A DNA stretch of 64,000 nucleotides from Certhia americana. Taxonomy: Eukaryota > Chordata > Aves > Passeriformes > Certhiidae. This document shows positions 23,101 through 36,361 of this stretch, in pieces; positions within the stretch are counted from its first letter, which is position 1, and each line of letters opens with the position of its first letter. The notes under the pieces were generated by a model that saw only the letters and a list, made by a program, of their open reading frames with translations, did no database searches and was not told the DNA's origin. The stretch covers positions 109,306,944 through 109,370,943 of the forward strand of contig CM031858.1 in assembly GCA_018697195.1 (NCBI GenBank). Reading direction: 5' to 3'. The translations under genes and the position numbers were made by a program.

Positions 23101-25721
23101 CAATCTTTTCTTGCCTGCAAAAATAAATACCTGCTGTGTTAGCATATATCTAACTGCTAACAAATTAGCTATACCTAACTTGTATAAATTATGCCTCACT
23201 TTAGCTACAACTGTCATCTGTAGGCAGAGTGAATTTATTTAACCTGACGTAACTGACTGCACATATTTCTAAGAAAGATACAATTTCAATTTCTTCAATT
23301 ACTATGAAACATTATCACTGAAGATCTTACCCTGAAAGCTGGGATTTTCTTCAGAAATGTTTGAGCAAGCAACATCTTTTCCAGTATTTCTTCTTTTATC
23401 ATAGTCCACACATCTCTTCTTATCAGCACTGAAACACGTAGCTTAAAAACACATACACGCAGATAACAATTCACTCAATATTTGTCCTGTGTTGATAAGA
23501 AAAGAAAGCAATTTTAGTGGGATTTAGATACATTTTGGAAAAGTCATAAAGACCTGATGAAAAAAACCCTGTTAGTATGTAATAAGACTGTGAAAATAGC
23601 ACTGCCAAGTTCACTTCATGAATATGGACAGCCATACCAGGGGTTAAGACTGTCTCCTTATGTCTTCCTCTGTTTGGAGCTTCTTTTTTAAAAAAGATGT
23701 TCTATTGTTAAAACCATATGGGTCAAATCAGTTACAGGCTTTACAGCTTCACCTTTTACTTATATTAAGTAGACACCCCATAGGAGAATTAGAAAACCTT
23801 ATTTTTTTGCAGCATTTGAACAATTTTTAAAGCCTTAAATGCTCAACCATACCTTGTCGATGTCTGATCAAGACCCTCATTTTAGCAGGTATATCTTTTT
23901 ATAGTTTTTACTTATATTTTTACTTTTGGGTGGAAATTGGTTCCTATCTATGTTCATCTCAGATCTGAATTTTCAACAAACTTCTGACAAAGTACCTTAT
24001 CCTTCTCTGAGGGTGAAGATGAAGAAAGCCAGGAGTATTCATAGACTAAATTATTTCTAATAATTTTTCCACAGGGGAGATTGGGTGGATCAAAAGAAGC
24101 TAAAAATTATCTGTCTTCAAGTATGATGTGTTATTTTCTGATCTAACAAAAAAGGCTTGATCAAAGTGCAAATTTACAGTTTGTATAAAGTCACTATAAG
24201 AATTGTAGCTAAAAACTCCAAATACTCTACAGTGAGACAGTGTTAATTTACCACTGCTTAGACTTGGTCTGATGCCACAGTTATAGTGTCCATTTTACCA
24301 ATATTATCTCTCCATTTATTTTGGTATATTTTTGCAATGTTTATGTCAAAACAGTCCATACAAATATGAGTCATCCTGCTTTTATTGCTATCTCTCTCCA
24401 TTGTAAAAGAAACATTAATTTAAACATATATGTCTTAAAAATACCTCTGTGTTGTTTTTTAAAATCCATATTGGTTATTCCATCAACAAATTAATTTCCA
24501 TCACCAGTCAGGGAATGTTTTTGTTAAATAGTACCATGATAAAAAAAGTATTCTGTTGTGGCTTTTTATCTTTGTAGTCTATTTCACCGGTATCTTTCCA
24601 TTTCACATCAGCCTTTCTCGACTTTCAGGAAGTAATCACATAAAAACCCACATCCCTGTGTTCAAAAAAGCTTTGAAACAGCTTCATTTATATTTTTGTG
24701 TCTGATAACATACCTATGTCTTATTGACTAAAACTGTCTTCTTAGTAAAGAGTAGGAATAATTAAATGTCTATTTATTTTCAGATAATAACTCTCATTGT
24801 GCTCAACTCATCATTGCCCATTAAGACAGCAAATATGGCTATGTTCTAAAAATAGCAACAAAATTTCAGACTCTGAATAATGTTCTCTTTTTTTCTATAG
24901 ACAAAAATCTGCCATCAATAGAAAACTATGTAGAAAGTTGAATATTTTTCAGTTTATTTTTGTTTCATGACAGCATTTTTGTGCTTGTGACTCTAACTCC
25001 TCATATGTATGTTAAAAAAGATGTGCTTATAATAAAATTTGGTATTAAAATAAGCGAATACTATGCTGAAATAACACATTTATCAATTTTTTTTTTTTAA
25101 TTGGTTAAATTATACTAAAATCTTTTTAACTGGGAGATTTTTCTAAATTCCTGTGTAATTTGTTCTCAATCTCTTTTGATAATGAACTGTAAAAAAATAG
25201 TAAAATATCTAATATGTTAAAGAGTGAAGACAAATAGATGGACTAGTGACTGGGACATCATCCATAGCCTAGGGACCACAGAGCACAAAATAAATACGCA
25301 ATAGATATGTGTAAAATTTCTACTCTATTCTAGGCATATAGTATAAGTGCAATATATTTATAAATATATACATATTCCTATGTAAGTGTACAAATACTAA
25401 AAAAATATACTTTTTGTGGAGTGAACATCCAAATCATAGAGCTAGTGATATTCTATATCATCTGTCTATCATAAAATGAGACATAAGAAAAAATGTAAAT
25501 CTTTATCCATGTGGTTCAAGTTTCACAACTATTTCTAGCTTAAAGAAAAATTAAAAGGAAGATTGACAGTAAGATAGAAAATGTGAGGAAAAACATTTTT
25601 TTAAAAATGTAAGTATGTTTTATGTCAATCTACCTTCACTCAAGAAATATATTAGAGTTTCATACATTTACATTGAAATGAGTATTGATACAAAACTGTT
25701 CTCTTGGTTAGGATAGAAATA
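20148..25721. other. Unique AT-rich stretch, no gene seen
   Basis: No CR1, LTR or recognisable exon was found. An open frame at 21156-21452 has an ACAG near 21175 and CAG|GTAATG near 21378, but its peptide matches nothing I know and its length is expected by chance. T(17) lies at 20941-20957. I looked here specifically for the CEP162 segment that follows GYQQ (E-N-E-R-L...) and did not find it. Confidence 0.5.
20790..20814. repeat. Inverted repeat, 10-bp perfect arms with TAATTA core
   Basis: TGCTCCAGGT (20790-20799), loop AATTA, ACCTGGAGCA (20805-20814). The centre contains TAATTA, the classical homeodomain core, so it could be a palindromic protein-binding site or a hairpin. Confidence 0.75.
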
Positions 25722-26810
25722 AACCTTTGAAATCTGAGACAAAAAAAAAAATGTTGAGTGCTTCAGCCTTCCTCTCATTCTTTGCCAGTTTTCCAGCCTT
25801 TTTTATTGGAGGATGAAGACATTGCCCTACCTCTTCTTTAACATTTCTTTTCTGGTTAATGTATCTTTCCAAGTTATTTTTGTTGAAGCCCTTCTTGTTA
25901 TTTGTTGTGTCCCTTACTAAGTTTAGTTCCAGTTTCACCTTGGTCTTCCTCACATTGCCCCTACACAAGTGAACTTCATCCCATACTCTTCCCAGGTTAC
26001 CAGTCTTTGTTTCTGCTGCCTATTCATTTCCTTCTTTCCATTGAGTTTGACCAGCAGGTTCCTACACAGTCGTGGCTATCTCTTGCCTTCCTTGCCCAAT
26101 TTCTTGCTCATGGGGATTGTTGACTCTTACACTCTATGGCATCTTCCATAAAGATGTTCCAGCTCTGGTTTCCTCCCTTGTCCCTGATAGCTGTAGCCCA
26201 GGGAATCCCTCTGACTACCTCCCTGAAGAAGTGGAAGTTTTCTTTCCTAAAGTTTAGGGGCCTGATTTTATTCCTTACCTGGCCAATATCCCTCAGGACT
26301 ACAAACTCCAGTAAGTGATCACAGTAGCACCAGCTGGCTCCAGTCTTGGTGACCTCAATTCGCTTGTCTACATTGGTGGCCATCAGATCCAGCATTGCAT
26401 CCCCACTAGTATTACTGTCTATTACATCACTTAGGAAGTCATCCTCCCTGTATTCCAGGAGTTTCTTAGGTTGCCTACAGCTTTCTGTGCCTCCTTCCCA
26501 GCTGATTTTGGGGTGGTTGCAGTCCCCAGCCAGAAAAGATGCTGTGAGTCAATAGGCTTCCCCTGATCCTGCAGTAGACACCAACCATGAGTTTCCCTTT
26601 GTGGCCTCAGTCTCTGGCTCTTACCCACAGACTTTCAGTCTGCTTGGGGCTGTTCTTCAGAAGCAACTCTTCACACTCAATGCACTTCTTGAGGTACAGG
26701 ACAAAATCTCTGTCCTTCATTCCTCCCTTACCTCATCTGAACAGCCTGTAGCCATTAATAGTCACACCCCAGTCATGGGATTCGTCCCACTGAGTTTCCC
26801 TTGGACATGT
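25722..26810 (-). mobile_element. CR1 internal fragment (ORF2 endonuclease to start of RT), antisense
   Basis: The fragment covers the part of CR1 ORF2 from the endonuclease domain to just before the reverse transcriptase core, read on the minus strand from about 26810 down to 25722. The CR1 3' half and tail are absent next to it. That is unusual, because CR1 insertions normally keep the 3' end. It was therefore probably cut by a later deletion, or its other half lies outside recognition. Confidence 0.88.
25740..26805 (-). pseudogene. CR1 ORF2 endonuclease and linker remnant
   Basis: Minus-strand translation gives, in order, an endonuclease segment near 26740-26797 reading E-T-Q-W-D-E-S-H-D-W (the family usually has ETWWDESHDW). 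Next comes a 'DQG.PID' segment, then a 'G-D/T-x-N-H-P'-like segment near 26500, then MLDLMATN near 26380-26395. A C-D-H near 26310 stands where the catalytic S-D-H box is expected, so serine is replaced while D and H remain. 'LNFRKENFHFFREVVRGIPW' follows at about 26195-26250. At 25740-25968 lie 'KLELNLVRDTTNNKKGF' and 'AEALNIFF', just before the RT core. Frameshifts and stops make it non-functional. Confidence 0.85.
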
Positions 26811-28080
26811 CCACAGGAAAATTCTTTCTCCTAATGTGTACTGCCTAGACCTGTGTCTCTGATGTGAGACACACTGTACATATCTCTTGCTGAAAAGAAA
26901 ACCTGATCATTTAGTAAACTCATTAACCAGCAATCCATTGTAAATAAAATACATTAAATTAACTGATCAAGACTTAAGACCAGGTGTTCTAGTAATGTAT
27001 ATAGCCGATGGTTAACCACTTATTTTGGGTTTAACTGTTGAGGGCTTTTTTCAAAATTAATATATACCAATTCTTAAGAAAACATGGCTGTAACTGTTAT
27101 GAGTAGAAGCTAAGAAAACAAATAATCATTTGTGTTCTTTAATTTTCTTTACTTTTATGTCCTGTTAGTTGAATATAAGAATGTAAATACTGAGGTAGTA
27201 TTTGTCAGTATGCCCTTATAATTCATCCCTACTCGCTACATTACCTAACTTCCAGGTTCATACCACAGCTGTCTTTCTTGAGGGTTGTACATGCAATTGA
27301 TTTTTCAGTTCACAAAAGAAGTGGAACTTGTCCTAATGTGAATGGCACTAATAGTTTGGAAATATGTATACAGTTTTTCTCCAGCTGAGCGAGAAGCACA
27401 CCAAAATATTCTACACTGTTTCCATACTTGAGAGGGCAGAATCTAGACAATATCTTCATGGATACAGAAAATGGGGAACAAATGCAGATCATAATCTTTA
27501 CTAATAAGCAGGGAAAAAAAAATTCTACTCCCCTGTCTGTCCTTGAGCTGCTCTTGTCTTTGTCTAGTTGCTTCTTTTGTATGTAGAACTTCTGGCTCTG
27601 TCAGATGATGAACAGTTAAGCTGTCTCTCTGCACAGTTTGACCACTGCATTTTAAATCTTAATAGGTGCATTTGTTTAAAAGCTTAAATTCTTAAAATAA
27701 TTTTTTCCCATTATGAATTTTCAAAAATTCTAAATGTTTTTTTTTTAGATTTGAGTCTTCACCTTATATGATTTTACAGAGGCACTAACACAAATGCCAC
27801 TAAATTTTTGGAAGCTGGGTCTTGAGTACTGGTTCAGGCCAAGTGTAAACCCTCAGTTTAACTGTCCTAGATTTGAAATGCATGTGACCTCAGAGCATGA
27901 CTCAAAAGCACTTTTAAATAGATATTAAAATGAAGCTAAAGTATACCCATCTCACTGGTTTGATAAAACATGAAAATAATATAAAAGCAATAAAGCAGAA
28001 CATTTACGGGCATCAACTTCAAATTTATTCTGAAATATTTCTGGATTTTACAATGCATAAATTCACAGCTTCTATGTAGA
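26811..28080. other. Unique AT-rich stretch, no gene seen
   Basis: Only frames of about 60 codons occur, without similarity or splice context. No repeats were recognised. Confidence 0.55.
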
Positions 28081-28101
28081 GGTTCTTACTTTTATTTTTT
28101 T

Positions 28102-28103
<2 letters not shown>

Positions 28104-28146
<43 letters not shown>
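28104..28146. repeat. (GT)n microsatellite, 43 bases
   Basis: An uninterrupted GT/TG alternation, then CGCC. First of three simple arrays within about 640 bases. Confidence 0.98.
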
Positions 28147-28149
<3 letters not shown>

Positions 28150-28512
28150 CTGTGGTACATCCTTATAATTTAAAAAAAAAGAGGCTTATGATTTGCCTTG
28201 AAGTTATGAATAGTATCTGGGATAACTCATTTCAAACCCATTTTTTCTCCCTTGCAATGTGAAGAGACGTTGAAGTTCAGAAAGAAAGAGGGAAGATTGT
28301 CAAATGCACTCTTTACTAGAAGAATAGTATGTTAAGAGTTTATGTCTCAACTGTAAGGCGTGCTTAGATTTCATGTCTGCCAACTTCAGGAGATAAAAGG
28401 ATGTGGAAGAGAATCATATGGTACTCATCTTCTCTTGGGAGCTTTGAGCATACAAAATAACTAGGTGTGCCTGATATTGACTCTGGTCAATTAAATGCAA
28501 GAGTTCTGTCAA

Positions 28513-28650
28513 TTCTCTTTTCTCTTCTCTTCTCTTCTCTTCTCTTCTCTTCTCTTCTCTTCTCTTCTTCTCTTCTTCTCTTTTTTCTCTTCTCTTCTCT
28601 TCTTCTCTTTTTTCTTCTTCTTTTCTCCTCTTCTCTTTTCTTGCTCTCTT
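28513..28650. repeat. Polypyrimidine (TTCTC)n microsatellite, imperfect
   Basis: About 140 bases of TTCTC/TCTTC units. The first ~50 bases are near-perfect pentamers; the rest are interrupted by T-rich variants. The minus strand is pure purine and gives a spurious K/E/R-rich frame. Long homopurine-homopyrimidine tracts can form triplex DNA and stall polymerases. Confidence 0.97.
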
Positions 28651-28706
28651 GTGAGAATAATTACATGACTTTGTCCAAAGCCTAGATAAAACGACAGCAC
28701 TAACGT

Positions 28707-28710
<4 letters not shown>

Positions 28711-28740
<30 letters not shown>
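28711..28740. repeat. (GT)n microsatellite, 30 bases
   Basis: Fifteen GT units followed by ACATGCATGT. On the minus strand this yields a T-H-T-H run in a meaningless frame. Confidence 0.98.
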
Positions 28741-28742
<2 letters not shown>

Positions 28743-31689
28743 ATGCATGTAAATCACCAAGGAATACTTGCGTATTTTTACTAACGATAGAGATTAACCA
28801 TTTAGTCCATTTCTTGGCCATGAGTAGTATGAAATTCTGCAGTTTTGAATGTTATTCATTTAAGTGCCATTTAGTTCTCAGTAAAATCCATAGGGATTTT
28901 TTCCCCCAGCTCACAAACTGCAAAGACAATTCCTCAGTTCATCCTCTGAACCCCCTTTTTGACATTGAAATGGGGGGGACTGAAGACAATGTCAGTTAAG
29001 AGTTAGTCTGTTTCTTTGAGCTAAAATAACACGGCCTTTGCATTGCAGAACTCTTTGACAAGGTTTAAAAATATACTTCTGAACAGAAGTTGTGCTATCC
29101 CTCTGCTTATATGCCCAATTGTGCAGTAATATAATGCACTTTAACAAAATTTGCAGAAATGTTCTACAAGTGCATGTTGGAAAATTCAAACAGACTGGCT
29201 CTGCCATCTGCTACTTCTGATAAGAGACTCATCTGTCTGTTGAGCAGGTAGTGGAGAGACTCACTGAAGAGAAGAGGAGATAATGAAACACTGAAAACAT
29301 GCTGTATTTCACATTTACTTGTGGACATGCATCACCTAATTGGGGGTCAAACCAATGTTATGAAGCATTTAGAATGCATTGTGGATTCAGTTTGAATTAA
29401 CTATGAATATATGCAGAACATTACAAAGTAAACCTATTGATGTAATTTGGGCACTGAACTCAACTCTGTTTCAATGACAAGACTAACAAGTGCAGGTGTA
29501 ACTGCGAAGGGACACTTATCTCTACTGTGACACTCATAGCACAATACCAAATTCCTCAGTCTGCTGGAGCACACAATTAAAGCAGCGTAAAGGTTAGTTC
29601 CATAATTACAGTAAGTCTGAGTAAGGACAGTGTGCCGTTGCAGTGTTCTAGACAAAAACAGAAGTGACTCTTTCCCTTTCTTCTCCCAGTACCAACAGGA
29701 AAGTACTGTACTTCTGAGTTATTTTAGAACACATTTTATTTTCTATACAAAGTTGATATACATGCCAAGGCATTAAAAGCTTGACTTTTACTAAAGTCTG
29801 GCTTGATGGTTGCATCCTTTGTAGGCATGGTTTCCATCCCATGTACAATATTCTGAAATGTAGTTAGATTAATAAGCCCTTAATACTCTTGCATCCTTTA
29901 TTTTCTTTCATGTTGTCAGACAGACAGTCCTTCCAAAAGCTAATGAAATTAATGACATCTGTTGGCTGCTATGGGATAGGGGCCCACCATGACCATCTGT
30001 TGCTCTGTGACAAGGTTAACTCTTAAAAAGCCTGAAAAAGTAGCTGAAATGTGCTCTTGTTGGTGACACCTGAAGAGGTGTCACCATGTTCACGATAAAA
30101 AAATGAGATTTAAAAGAAGAATCTAAAGCAGATTATGGAGATCTTTAGAATGGTGGTGTTTTCAGCACGATCCTAAGAGAGGATAGGGAGAAAGCCTCAC
30201 ACAGGTCAGGAGAGGCTGAAAAATGATCACTCACTGGGGAAAATGCGAAGAACCAAAAGATAGGAACTGTGATTAGCTCCAGCTGTGGATCCTTAAGGGG
30301 AAAGATGAATTGCAGAGAAAATTCTCCGAGTGGGATAGAACTAAACTTTTATTTTAAGTGACTGGAACAGAGAGAAAGCCCACATACAAGGCAATGTGTT
30401 CTTCAGTGGTTTAAGACTCTATTCAAGGATGAAAGGCACAAGGCCTGGGAAAGGGTAAAATTGAGGGAGATTTGACTGAAAGTTAGATACTCCCCCACAT
30501 GAGGTAAGTAATGCCAAAAGGACTACTCTGAAATGGCAGATAGTAGAAGTATAACACGGAGGAACTCTAGGATAGTGAGACTTACCAAAAGACTAGTCAG
30601 GAAAGGTCATTTTTGACAATTCTCAATAAAACTCTTCCATCTGCTTTTCATTCTCTCTTGCCCTCTCTTTCTCAGTGAAGTAAATCAAGAAGTACCTCTC
30701 TACAGGCTAGATGAAATATTTATGTAGATCTTCTTTCTTTTGCCTGACATATTCTATCACCAACTTCCACAACAGGATTTCTATTTTCCCACTGACCTAG
30801 CTGTGCCCTGTTTCTAGATGTGCCTAGGTTTCACAGGCTTATCTCAACATTTCATGTAGTTTTGTGAAGTTTACAGACCCCTTAGACCTCACCCCCAACT
30901 ATATACAAATGTGAAGAGATTTTTCAAGTCTGCCATGATAATTTAAAAATGGGGATTGTAACACAGCAAATATTACTGATGAAATGTAGTTCAAAAGGTA
31001 AAATATTCAAATGTTGTTGGGGATACAAGCCATTCTTGATTAAAACTAAATGACTTTTCCTTCACTACAGAGTAGTTTGGAACGTTAGTCACTATACTCT
31101 TATCTGCCTTATTTCCTTTCAGTGTGTGTTAAAAATTTAGAAACACAGGTATTAAACAAGTGTCCATCTTAATACTTTGGAAGAAGTATTGTTAAATCAA
31201 TGCAACAAAGCCATCTTAAAATACAGATTAACACAGTAGAAAACTTGTTGTAGGAGCAAATAAATGTTCTAAGACATTTGATGTTCTAAGATCCTAGTGA
31301 ATCTTTAATGAATTTCATTCGGAAATCTGATCTATTTATATTTGTTGAACTAGTTAGTTCACTTAAGAGCAATATAGTTTGGTTACTCAAGAAAAAGTGT
31401 TTTTCACAGTGGGTAAGAAACAGTATGAGAAATTATTACAATTCTTAGAGAATTTCTTAGTTTTATCACTGTATAAAATTCCGTCCATGAATCCACATGG
31501 ATTTTTCAAGAACACCATTGAAGGCAAAACTTTAATAATTATGGGAAACAAAATGCCTGTTACATTTCTGTAAAACTCTAATCCATGTTAAGGGAAGTAA
31601 TAATGGAGAAGGAGGAACACACAGGTAAAGTACATAATTTTTAGTAAACTAAAATAATGGTGAAAAAGCTCCTGACAAAACACAACTTA
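28741..31689. other. Unique stretch, no gene seen
   Basis: No recognisable coding sequence. From about 30087 to 30620 the plus strand is purine-rich with few long T runs, different from its surroundings; I could not identify it. It contains GAG|GTAAGTAATG near 30501, a fair donor sequence, but no matching exon frame. Confidence 0.5.
30061..30086. repeat. Perfect 11-bp hairpin made of AGGTGTCA half-sites
   Basis: TGGTGACACCT (30061-30071), loop GAAG, AGGTGTCACCA (30076-30086). Each arm contains AGGTGTCA, which fits the T-box half-site (AGGTGT-G/C-A), as two inverted copies four bases apart. It could be a palindromic T-box-type binding site or only a chance hairpin. Confidence 0.6.
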
Positions 31690-31975
31690 ATAGAATCATA
31701 GAATTTTTTGGTTTGGAAGAGAACCTTGAAGATCATATCATTCCATAGGCAGGGGCACCTTTCACTAGACAAGGCTGCTCAGAGTTCTGTCCAGCCTGGT
31801 CTTGAACACCTCCAGGAAAGGGACATCCACAGCTTCCCTGAACACCCTCACAGTAAAGATTTCTTTCCTACAATCTAATCCAAACCTATTATCTTTCAAT
31901 TTGAACCCATTCTTCCTTGTCATGTCACTACACGTTCTTATAAATAGTCTTGCCCTATTTTCCTGTAAGTTTCCT
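31690..31975 (-). mobile_element. CR1 3'-end fragment, antisense, older subfamily
   Basis: On the plus strand it begins TAGAATCATAGAATTTTTTG (the CR1 octamer tail), then 'gtttggaagagaaccttgaagatcat', 'ggcaggggcacctttcactaga', 'cttgaacacctccagg' and 'accctcacagtaaag'. These are typical antisense CR1 3' blocks in the right order. About 25 bases between 'cagcttccctg' and 'aacaccctcac' are missing relative to the usual CR1 sequence. Homology fades near 31975. Confidence 0.9.
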
Positions 31976-34900
31976 TGAATTTCTTGTAAAGTATTTCTGC
32001 TGCATTAGTACTTTGGATGTCTATTTGCCATCAGTACAGTATACCATTCCCATCTTATTTTCCTCGACAGTGAAGCTTGGTAAACTTGTGGTTTTATATA
32101 GAACTGGAATGAAAGGGAGTAACATTAATTGTCCTTTGTAGTAGAAGTTATGCATTTTAAGCAACTAGACCATATTTGACATTTTATGAATATTTTGTGT
32201 TACTGCCATGCTCAGGCAAGCTGTTCTATGCACTCTGCTACAGGAAATCTCTCAGCTTCATTCTTCCTATTCTGTTTATACATCTGCTCCAAAGAGAGCA
32301 GATACTTTGCAGCTTTCAGAATTCCTTTTCATAGTTAATCCCTTAAGTGGGAACACAAAAGCAGTATTTACCATGGTGGATGTGACCAAGCCTGACATAG
32401 ATTCCATTTTTTCCTACAAATGGATTGTCCTTGAATTACTATAGGGAATGACCCTAACCAGTGGGTCTTTCCAGTAGCATTCTTTTGAGATGCTTGGTAC
32501 AATTTATACCCTGTAGATAATTTTGTCAGGCTTTCTGCTGGCACAGAAACCATTGACATAATCATTTTTCTTGGCTTTTATCTTCAAGCTCTTTGTAAAA
32601 ATTATAAGGAGTTAGATAAGCACTTCAGTACTAGTTGTATTCAGAAGCTATGGGCACATTTGTAATAACAAATACTGCCCCTGGTTATCACCCTTGGATA
32701 TCGGCAGTGACCTTTCTTATTAGCACTACCCTCCAATATAATGAATAGAGGCTTATAATCACCTGAAAAGAACTCATTAATTATCCTTATCACCTTTTTG
32801 TTCTCCAAGTGGTCTTTATCTTACAAGATCACATATGTGACTTTGGAGAATGTTACAAACCCTAATCCTGATGTTGTACACACACAGTTAATGAACAGTA
32901 AACTACAGTTTCTACAGCAATAGTAAATGGTCATTATGTGTAGATGTATTAGAACAGTGGCATCTTGTTTAAATGCATTTAATTATTCACTAGCGTATGC
33001 AGAATATTTGTTTACACAGTTCCTTTGCGTATACAGGAAACACTCCTGGCAAAGTGAAACACCTTTACATGCATACAAAATTTCCTATTTCGATTGACAG
33101 AGCTTCATTAAATTATTTATAATTACCTTCTTCATTCCTTTTTGTAATGACTGATTTGAAATAGACATGCACAAAGGCATTTGTAATCGTGCACTGCATT
33201 AATATGTATAAATATTCCAGAAGACCAAGATTATTCACCTTTCACATATTTTCCCCCTGTGGAATTGACTTAGCAGAAAATCATGAATCACTCAATTTTT
33301 CTGATAACATAGCAAGCAGTTAAGAACATTTCCTTTTAATAATCTCTTGCTATTTTTTTCTTCTATTGCAACCGAAGAAGTATGGAACATAAAGATGATA
33401 GGGATACATTTGGAATAAAATTTATAAATAAATGGTACAAAGCAAAAAAACAGGTTTGGCTTTTTTTCCAAAAAGTATTCCATTGGGGTTTCTGGAGTTC
33501 TGCAAAATTAATGCATCCATTAATGAAAAGACAGTTTTTACTGTATTGCAAGGTACCTATAGTAACCATTGATATTTTGTGATATTTAAAATCTATTACC
33601 TTGTATTAAGAATTTAATTCAGTTCTTATCTTTTTAAAAAATAGATTAAAATAATGGAATTCAAGACACCTGCTGAACTTTGGTTTTTTACTATATAGCT
33701 GCTAACTTGAAATTTGAAAATTTGTGGTTTGGGTCTTAATTTTAGTATCTGTAACATTCTGAACTGAGTATTCCAGAAGTCATTTCCATTCAATGTACCA
33801 TATTTTTACAGTTTGCAGGTTCTGAAACTGAAGGAATACAGATTCAAATTTGAACACAGCTATGCACATTTGGGACTACCAAAGCTGCTGAAGTATGACT
33901 GAACAACAGCTCTCTCTCAACACCATGTTTAAGTAGCAGGGCTGAGTACTCAGATAACATAAGGGAGGAAAGCAGACAAACTTGCAGTACTGCATAAAAC
34001 AGAACTTTTCACCAACCTTTCCCTAGTGCAGATATATGTGTTTGTGTGCATGCTCTACCTATGTAACAAACACAGGGTAATCAGTGTTCAGAGTGTAGTG
34101 GAAAGAGGGCTAACCTAATTAAAATTACCTTGCACTTACTTGGATAAACCAGTTCACCCTGACAATTCCTGTGGATCAGCTGTGTCTAAAACCTTAGTTT
34201 TTTTCTTGAGCTGATTTTCTGTTGTGCATCCCAATTAAATATTAATTGTCCCAGAGATAAAAAAAAAGGGTTCATCTGGTCCAGTTGTTAAACACTGATA
34301 TGAGATGAGTTGTCTTAGTTGAAATTGATATATGATGGAACATCTTCATGAAAAGTTTACCAGTTTTACCTGTTAGATTGATATCAAGGGTTGAGGGATC
34401 AAACATTCTCATTTTAAATATTTGCCTAACCATTAAGAAGAAAAACAAGTAGCATCATTCTCAACATTCTTTTGTTTGTTCATATTCTCTTGCATATGAC
34501 ACGAACTACAATTTTTGAGACATTTTGCATGAACAAAATTTAGTGTATTGTTTCAGTGGCAGTTACACATTTTAATTTGGGATTTATCTAAATGGATTCT
34601 TTTTATTAATTTTGCTCATAATTTCTGTCACTGAATTAAAAAAATTATCACTTATAAAAGAAATCAATGAGCTCTTGCAACTAACATGCAAGTGCTTGTG
34701 GCACATCATCTCTATTTTAATGACCAGAGGCTGGAAAACAAAGGTAAAATCATAATCCCACTAGTAAAATCCCAGTCTCACTAATTCCTTGAGATTGACT
34801 ACTGGATTCCAGGATTATTACCCCTCCACCTTCCTAAAAATCACTCATATCAGATTGTTGGATAGGCAGTAGCTATCTGCTATACATAGTATATTCATTT

Positions 34901-36361
34901 TTATATTTTATGTGTCTATATGCATATATATATATATATATTCCAGAGGGTAGATGTAACAGGAAAGGAATTTCATTCAGACATATACCACCAAAAATTG
35001 CCTAGAGTATTCATAAAAATCAAAGGTCCCAAGAGCATAATTACAGTTGCTGTACAAATTTCAGGGGGTTTTCATAATGCAATTTTTATGACTACTGAAA
35101 GAATATCACTGTACTGTAGCAGAAGAAAATTGACATAATTTTTCTTCCAATAAGCCTGTGAAATACATAGAATGTGGTTATTTGAACAGTCTTCTCTAGG
35201 AAAAAAAATTGGTTCATGTTTGTCGATGCTAGTTAAAAATCTGTGTTCCTGTACAGTCAATGGAGAGAAGTATAATGTGCTGAGGAGGAAATTCAAAGCT
35301 CAGAAGGGAAATGTCTGAGGCATGAATAACCCACAAAGCATGCAAGCAACATACCTACACCTTCGACAGATGGCAGACACATTAAGGTTGGATGTGAATA
35401 TAAAAGAGAGAGCCTGCATTTCTTTATGGTCCCAGAACACCAGTAAAAATACATAAGTTATGAATCTAAATCTCTCATGACAATAGTTGCGTACTGGAGT
35501 AACCACTGATAAATAAAACAAAAGTCAGATAATATCTGTAACAGCACAGACAAAGCCACACAATCTCAACTCATCGCTGACTAGTGATCAATGTCATTTC
35601 ACACAAAATAAGCAAAGGTGAAAATGAAACACTGACATTGTGAATGCTTGATTAAATAGGGAGCCAATTAGGCTGGCACAGTTTAAGTTAAGAGTACAGG
35701 TGGTAAATCATCTGTCTTAGGTCAAATCAAAGAAGAGATACAATTAGAAAGCATACTGCAGCCAAGATGATTCAGAGAGTGGAAAATTACACGGTTGTTA
35801 ACAAAACCCTGACAAGCATTAAGAATAATGTATTAAATAACTGCTTATTTGTTCTGTGCAAATCTGTTAACAGGGAAGTTATAGTCATTTCTCTATACTT
35901 CTATAATTAGAATTTTTGCCTACAAATATGTGATTTCATTCACAGGAACCAATTCTTGTAACTTTTCTAATACTCAATTTCTTCCTCCACACTGGTATAT
36001 CCAGACCACGTTATGGCTTTTTCGTTCGAGGCATTTCACTGTGCTTTACTGTCTCTGTGTATTCTACATAATTTTAGGATCTGGCTTCTTTCCACTACTG
36101 CATTATGTATCAATTAGTATGCTTTAGCACAGCACAAAAGAAACCTTTGTCAAGTGCAAATTATTGGTATTGGTGCAACAGTAACTCTGTGTACAGGAGA
36201 TTGAGTTGTCTATAGGTCTGTTCTGTCTAAAGATTTGTGGTTATCTCTGGAGCAGCTGATGCAAGATCATGGGAATGCTAAAAGGTTGATGTTGACATAA
36301 ATCAGGCCCTCCTTATCCCCAGTTCACATCCAAGGCTTTCTCTCCTAAGAAATGAACACTA
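31976..36361. other. Unique AT-rich stretch, no gene seen
   Basis: Only short frames without recognisable similarity. A short (AT)n run occupies 34924-34941. Nothing else can be supported. Confidence 0.55.

Noticed and set aside
28414..28821. Frames with T-H-T-H and K/E/R-rich runs
   Set aside because: Direct translation of GT and TTCTC microsatellites.
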